Source: Sapria himalayana
Lineage: Eukaryota; Streptophyta; Magnoliopsida; Malpighiales; Rafflesiaceae
Direction of reading: 5' to 3'
DNA length: 64,000 nucleotides
NCBI GenBank assembly: GCA_029783825.1
Contig: JAREIK010002254.1
Location: forward strand, 1,705,169 to 1,769,168
Below are positions 58,885-64,000 of the stretch, in pieces (position 1 is the stretch's first letter; every line of letters starts with the position of its first letter). The notes under the pieces were generated by a model that saw only the letters and a list, made by a program, of their open reading frames with translations, did not search any database and was not told where the DNA came from. The position numbers and the translations under genes are program-made.

Positions 58885-60498
58885 TAAGAGCAAATCCAAC
58901 GATGCTACCTAAATTAACTGCTCAAAATATAATAAAATATTGTATTATCTATTTTAACTAACTATTTTTTATGGTAACTCCAACAATGCTATCTATTTTA
59001 GCAAACTACTTTTTATGGTAACTCTAATAATACTATCTATTTTAGCTATCAATTCAACTAACTTTATCTAACATTCAAAAATAACATCTAAAATACCCTA
59101 TGAATGTCATTTCATCACCATATTAATGAAATGCAAAATCATTCTTGTTTTCCATTTTCAAGTGTAGAACAGCTTCAATTTCGTCAAATGAGATAGTCTG
59201 GAAGTTTATTTTCTCAACATCAATATCTGGTTTATAAGTAATTGTTATCTCTCCTATTTTTTCGAGTGGGAGAGTAAGCCTTCCAAAAATAGGAACATCT
59301 ACAATTAAATCCACATTATCATGATAAGGAATGATACTCATGTGATTGATGTCATCATATGTGCTTTTGATATCACCATAAATTAAAGTGAGAGGAATTT
59401 TTAGAGTTTCTTCGCCATGAGCAAAAATTGTTCCAGCATCAGGGATCAACCCAAAATCAAGTTTCCTTCAATTTCTATCAATTAGATGTTGATGTCCACT
59501 AAGTGAATGGGAATAAGGTTAGGGGTTTTGATTAGAAAATCAGCAACGATATCTGCTTTCTCGAGATTAATGAAAGGAAGATGAATAACAGTAACATCCA
59601 CAATTGCCTTTCCAAACCCAACTATCTCTTCAATTTTTTCCCCAATATCATGGATTAAATCCTTCCATGAAACCCACTTTCTGCTCATCTGGAGAAACCA
59701 TAACTTGACCGTCAAATTAAAAAAGTGGCAGGTAAATTATCATCACCATGATCATAACACGGAAAAAAAATTGATTGATGCATAATAACGATCTCAAAAA
59801 CATATGTCATGATTTGCGAAATGGCATCGACATTAGACCAAAAACAATAGAAATGAACTAGGACGAAGATGAACATGTTGAATCTAACAAACTCAAGAAA
59901 CAATGGATAAAACCATCAGCCACAAGCACTACGCCATTAGTATATCACATTGGTGCATAATTACTTTCATAATTTCCTAAACCCAAACTTATCTCTCATA
60001 TCAAAAAAAATGAAAACCATCATGAAACGAAGCAATAAGGCATACTTTTTGTTTGATACCCGACTAGAGTTCTTCAAACTAATGAGAGAGATGGAGATGG
60101 AATCACAGAAGCTAGCATAGAAAGATATGTGCGCATAGTTTTGTGTCGCGTATGATTATTGCTGAGTAATCACATGAGTTCTATCTGAATTGCATTACAT
60201 GATCAGAATCAAATTAATGGAATGTCTTACTAGTAAAAGGTGCATGCGTTTTGATAAATCTTTTCCTAATCAACATCGCTACCATGTGCATTTTGGAGAG
60301 AGAAGTTTTGTCTTACAGAAGCCACCTCAAGAATCAAAGCCTGTTGGAGTTGGAGTCTGGTGAGTGTTTATAAATCAGGCGAGAGAAACTACAGATATGG
60401 GAAATAGATAGCTAGATGTAAATGGAGTTGATTTTAAAGTTTAACTCTTTAAAATAACTAAATGGAAGTTGACACCGAGCCTCTTGGAGATGCTCTTA
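58885..60498. mobile_element. non-autonomous TIR element carrying a gene fragment
   Basis: Left end TAAGAGCAAATCCAACGATG; right end, reverse-complemented, TAAGAGCATCTCCAAGAGGC. About 16 of the first 20 bases agree. AGAGCATCTCCAA-type ends are common on plant MITEs. Just inside the left end a ~52-bp unit (TAACTCCAACAATGCTATCT and variants at about 58972 and 59024) repeats, and the right end shows TAGATAGC-like copies inverted. A 3-bp TAA/TTA target is possible but overlaps the ends. About 1.6 kb. The LEA2 fragment lies inside. Confidence 0.5.
59123..59715 (-). pseudogene. LEA2-family (LEA14-like) gene fragment
   Basis: Resembles the N-terminal half of plant group-2 LEA proteins of the At2g44060 type, cytosolic stress-associated proteins with two LEA_2 domains. 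Order on the minus strand: KDLIHDIGEKIEEIVGFGKA, INLEKADIVADFLIKTPN, HLVDIN (59715-59482), then IPDAGTIFAHGEETLKIPL, LIYGDIKSTYDDIN, VDLIVDVPIFGRLTLPLEK, HLKMENKNDFAFH (59449-59123). A TAA stop follows DINI, where the family has Tyr, and a one-base frameshift lies near 59460. Similarity ends at 59123; the second LEA_2 domain is absent. TTTCTCCAG just before codon 10 could be a splice acceptor. The ORF at 59712-59903 is not part of the protein. Confidence 0.85.
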
Positions 60499-60738
60499 GG
60501 TGCTTGTTATAGTTGTATCTTGAGTCTCGACATACAACAAGTGAAGGTAGAACTTAAATTACCAAGAAATTTTAATTTTTAATTATCAAAACACTAAATA
60601 AAAAATAAATAATTAAAATACATAAAGACTCATTTTTTTATTTATTATCAAAATATTTTGAACAAAGTTCATGTGTGTGTAGCAAGGTACACATGAAAAA
60701 CAAACATCTTGTAATTTTTTATTATAAAATTTAATTAA
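60499..60738. other. AT-rich spacer, nothing recognised
   Basis: Between the TIR element and the long inverted repeat. No repeat, gene or signal identified. Confidence 0.4.
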
Positions 60739-61805
60739 ACAATAAATATATAATTAACTTCAAAAAATAGATGTTTAGCTTTATAACTAGAAAAAAGAAT
60801 CAAATGGCTACAAAATTTACAAATTTCATTTAGCAAGACACACGAGATAAGATGATTGGTCTACTAGCCACACTCCTAAGTATTATAAAACACTCTTTAT
60901 GTTTAAAAATATATAAATTAATATATTTTATGATTATAAATTTTTAAGAATTCAAATTAATTTTTATGATGTTAATATGAAATAATTTTAAAGGCATAAA
61001 ATTTCATATTATTCGATATCATTGATAATTTTTAAAATTCTAAAAATTACTTAAAGCGTGAAGATAATTAAAAAAAGTTATATTTTTTATTTTTATATAG
61101 GCTGAATATTAAAAGCTAATAGAAAAAATATTACTCAATGATTTAATTCTTATAAATTTTAGTAGGGGCAAACATCTATGTATTTATTTTTAAATATTAA
61201 TTTATTTTCTTTTTAATTTAATAAAAAAATTTAAATTTTTATTATAATTCAAGATTTTCAAATTTTGTATTAATTATTTTTTTAAAAGTTTCATATAATC
61301 ATAAAATTTATTTTATACATATAATAATATTAATATTTACTATTTTATTCATCAATTCAGATATTTTTAAAATATTTTTTATTTAATCATACAATGAATT
61401 ATTTTACATTTATAATAGTAGAAATTTTAATGAATGTTCATTTAATTTTTAAAATATCTTAAAAATTATTATAATTATAGAATTAATTATTTAATGTTAC
61501 TTTAATACAAACTAAATAAAATATCTTAAAAATTATTATAAATTTTTTTAAAATTTTTTGTATAATTTATTTAAAAATTTATAATCATAAAAATAGTTAT
61601 TTTAGTCCATATTAATATAATTTTTTTTGTATTTTTATATTATTTAAATTATTTATTTATAATATCTTTTTGTATAATTTTATGAGGAGAATGTGTCTTT
61701 CAAGGATTGCTCATATATAGACCATAACATACATATAATAAACAAAATTAAATAAAATATTAAAACAAATAATAAATTAAAAAAATTAAATAATTAAAGC
61801 TAGGA
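60739..61805. repeat. long inverted repeat, left arm
   Basis: About 1.05 kb of AT-rich sequence whose reverse complement aligns along 62955-64000. Paired landmarks include AACAATAAATATATAA (60744; rc at the window end), AATATGAAATAATTTTAAA, TTTAATGTTACTTTAAT, CATAAAAATAGTTATTTTAG and GAGAATGTGT-TTTCAAGGAT. Identity by eye is about 80%. The right arm is cut by the window end, so the true outer end of the element is unknown. Confidence 0.85.
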
Positions 61806-62954
61806 AAATTCTGTCACTAAATTCCCTGCTTTTCTTTGTGCGGAATTTACGTGGCTATTCTATCACTAATCCGTTGCTAATCTATTGCTAATCTGTTACA
61901 AATTTTTATTCTAACACTACAAGAAAATATCAATTTAGCTAGTGAATTTTAGCTAGGGATCAATCCCTAGCTAATTTGCAAGAGATTAGCTAGGGAATAG
62001 CAAGGGATTGATGATTTTTTTATGAAAAAAATAGCAACCGATTAGCAAGAAAAAATTTTTTGAAAATCCCGCTAAATAAAATGCGAGATTTAGCAACGGA
62101 TTAGCGACGGAAAATTTTAGTAACTTCCGCTAAAAAAATGTTGGAATTGTAGCGATGTATTTAGCGATGGATTAGTGACAGAAAATATTCGTAAATTCCG
62201 CTAAATAAAAGTGGGAATTTTTAGTGATAGATTTAGCAATATATTAATGACAAAAAATTTTCATAACTTCTGCTCAAGAAAAGCTGGGATTTTAGCGACG
62301 AATAGTGTGGTAGAATATCCTTCGCTAATAAAAGCCTGAAATTAGTGACGGATTTAGGGATGGATTTGCCCTAGCTAATTTTTAGCGACGGATTTAGTGA
62401 CAGAATTTTCCTTGCTAATAAAATTATTCATTTAGTGATAGATTTAGTGACGGATTTTCCCTTGCTAATAAAATCCTTAATTTAGCGACGGATTTAGCCA
62501 TAGATTTTTCATTGCTAATAAAATTCATGATTTAGTGACAGATTTAGCGACTGACATTCCCTTACTAATAAAATCCTTGATTTAGTGATGGATTTAGTGA
62601 CGAATTTTTTCTTGCTAATAAAATCAGTAATTGATCTACGGATTTAGCGATAGATTTTCTCTATGCTAATAAAATCCATATTTTAGCTATGGATTTAGTG
62701 AGCGAATATCCCTAGCTAATAAAATTCATAAATTAGTGATTGATTTTTGGACAGAATTTCCATAGAAAATAAAATCTTTAATTTTGCGATGGATTTAGGG
62801 ATGAAATTTTCCTAGCTAATAAAATTTGTAATTTAACGACGAATTTAGTGATGGATTTTCTCAAGCTAATAAAATCCGTCATATAGCGATGAATTTTCTC
62901 TAGCTTATAAAATCCATAATTTAGCTATGGATTTAACGATGGTATTTCCCTAGC
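61806..62954. repeat. 50-bp tandem repeat core of the inverted-repeat element
   Basis: GCTAATAAAA landmarks (one variant ACTAATAAAA) start at 62414, 62464, 62514, 62564, 62614, 62665 and 62715, then 62815 and 62865: an essentially exact 50-bp period. Each unit contains ATTTAGCGACGGATTTAG-type sequence and a TTTTCCCTAG/TTGC step. Such CGACGG subterminal repeats are typical of plant CACTA elements. Inverted units occur at 61806-61910, left of the CACTA end. Confidence 0.88.
61915..61930 (+). mobile_element. CACTA-type terminal sequence
   Basis: CACTACAAGAAAATAT is a canonical plant CACTA (En/Spm) terminus, preceded by TAA as a possible 3-bp target duplication. I see no matching TTCTTGTAGTG on the right within the window, so only one end is present or the other was lost. 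Confidence 0.7.
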
Positions 62955-64000
62955 CAATATTTAATTATACAATTTTTTTTATTTAATATTTGTTTTAATA
63001 TTTTAATTAATTTTGTTTATTAAATTTATGTTATTGGTCTATAGATGAGAAATCCTTGAAACACACATTCTCTTCATAAAATAAAAAAAATAATATTATA
63101 AATAATTAATTTAAAATATATAAAAATACAAATAAAATTATATTAATAAGGACTAAAATAACTATTTTTATGATATATTAATTTTTTATAAAATTATACA
63201 AAATAATTTTATAAAATTTTTAATTAAGAAACTAAATAATTTAAATTAAAGTAACATTAAATAATTAATTCAATAAGTATAATAATTGTTTCGTTAATTT
63301 AAAAATTAAATTAACATACATTAAAATTTATACTTATTTAAATGTAAATTAATTCATTTTATGATAAAATAGAAACTATTTTCAAAAATATATGAATTGA
63401 CGAATAAACTAGTAAATATTAGTATTATTATAAGTATTAAAAAAAATTTATGATTATAGAAAACTTTTTAAAAAATAAATAATACAAATCTAGAAAATCT
63501 TGAAATATAATAAAAATATAATTTTTTCAATAAAGTTAAAAGAAAATAAAATAATAATTATAAATAAATATATAGATGTTTAATCCTATTAAAATTTATA
63601 AAAATTAAACAATTGAGTAATATCTTTACAATTAGCTTTTAACATTAAGTTTTTATTAAAATAATAAATATTACTTTTTTTAATTATCTTCTCACATTAA
63701 GTAATTTTTTGAATTTTAAAAATTATTAATTATATCAAATAATATGAAATTTTGAGCGTTTAAAATTATTTCATATTATCTTCGTAAAAATTAATATGAA
63801 TACCTACAAATTTATAACCATAAAATATAAATTTTTATATATTTTTTAACATTAAGAGTATTTATAACTTTTAGGCGAGTGGCTAGAAGACAAATCATCT
63901 TTTCATTTGTCTTATTATATGAAGTTTGTTAATTTCGTACCTATTTGATATATTTTTTAAGGCAAAACATATTTTTTTTATTATTTATATATTTATTGTT
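62955..64000. repeat. long inverted repeat, right arm (cut by window end)
   Basis: Reverse complement of the left arm from its inner edge (CCAATATTTAATTATACAAT) to the last base of the window, where AACAATAAATATATAA (rc) still matches left-arm position 60744. No coding sequence. Confidence 0.85.

Noticed and set aside
59123..59715. Functional LEA2 gene
   Set aside because: In-frame stop after DINI, a frameshift near 59460 and loss of the second LEA_2 domain. Called a gene fragment instead.
62310..62954. Regular repeats with spacer-like variation, CRISPR-like at first sight
   Set aside because: Exact 50-bp tandem units with no unrelated spacers, in a plant genome beside a CACTA end. A transposon subterminal satellite explains it.

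Overview
This looks like repeat-dense nuclear DNA of a flowering plant. The evidence is plant-type LINEs (ORF1 with a DUF4283-like domain and zinc knuckle; ORF2 with endonuclease, reverse transcriptase, zf-RVT and RNase H), Ty3/gypsy and Ty1/copia elements, a GC-rich hAT MITE, a CACTA-type end, and a broken LEA2-family gene fragment. The species cannot be fixed from the sequence. I found no intact single-copy gene, no rRNA or tRNA gene and no CRISPR array.

Layout. 1-3.8 kb: AT-rich palindromic and tandem repeats (a 58-bp perfect inverted repeat at 1-127; a ~520-bp unit in 2.5-3.8 kb) around some non-coding DNA. 3.8-57.4 kb: one composite in which seven purine-strand arrays of a 9-bp unit (AAGAATAAG and variants, about 15.3 kb or 24% of the window) alternate with LINE copies. 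Each array starts directly at the 3' end of a LINE or LINE 3' fragment, and all seven copies point the same way. LINE A (9.9-16.4 kb), LINE B (20.8-30.0 kb), LINE E (33.7-45.1 kb) and LINE F (45.1-51.1 kb) are long but carry many stops and frameshifts. LINE C (antisense, 12-bp target duplication) is nested in LINE B. A 409-bp 3' fragment (17-bp target duplication) is nested in LINE F. A gypsy/copia chimera of 6.9 kb between two ~393-bp LTRs is nested in LINE E. 57.4-58.2 kb: AT-rich repeats related to those at 2.5-3.8 kb. 58.9-60.5 kb: a possible TIR element containing a fragment of a LEA2-family gene. 60.7-64.0 kb: a long inverted repeat (arms about 1 kb) around an exact-period 50-bp tandem repeat with a CACTA-type terminus.

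The most interesting system is the LINE family itself. Nine copies share a 3'-terminal stem-loop, with compensatory base changes in one copy. Array-flanked copies are all in one orientation and lack visible target duplications, while the two copies that landed in ordinary DNA have clean target duplications and only short A-tails. This suggests a LINE lineage that integrates into, or generates, a 9-bp purine satellite. Several copies also share the same nonsense codons at homologous tryptophans.
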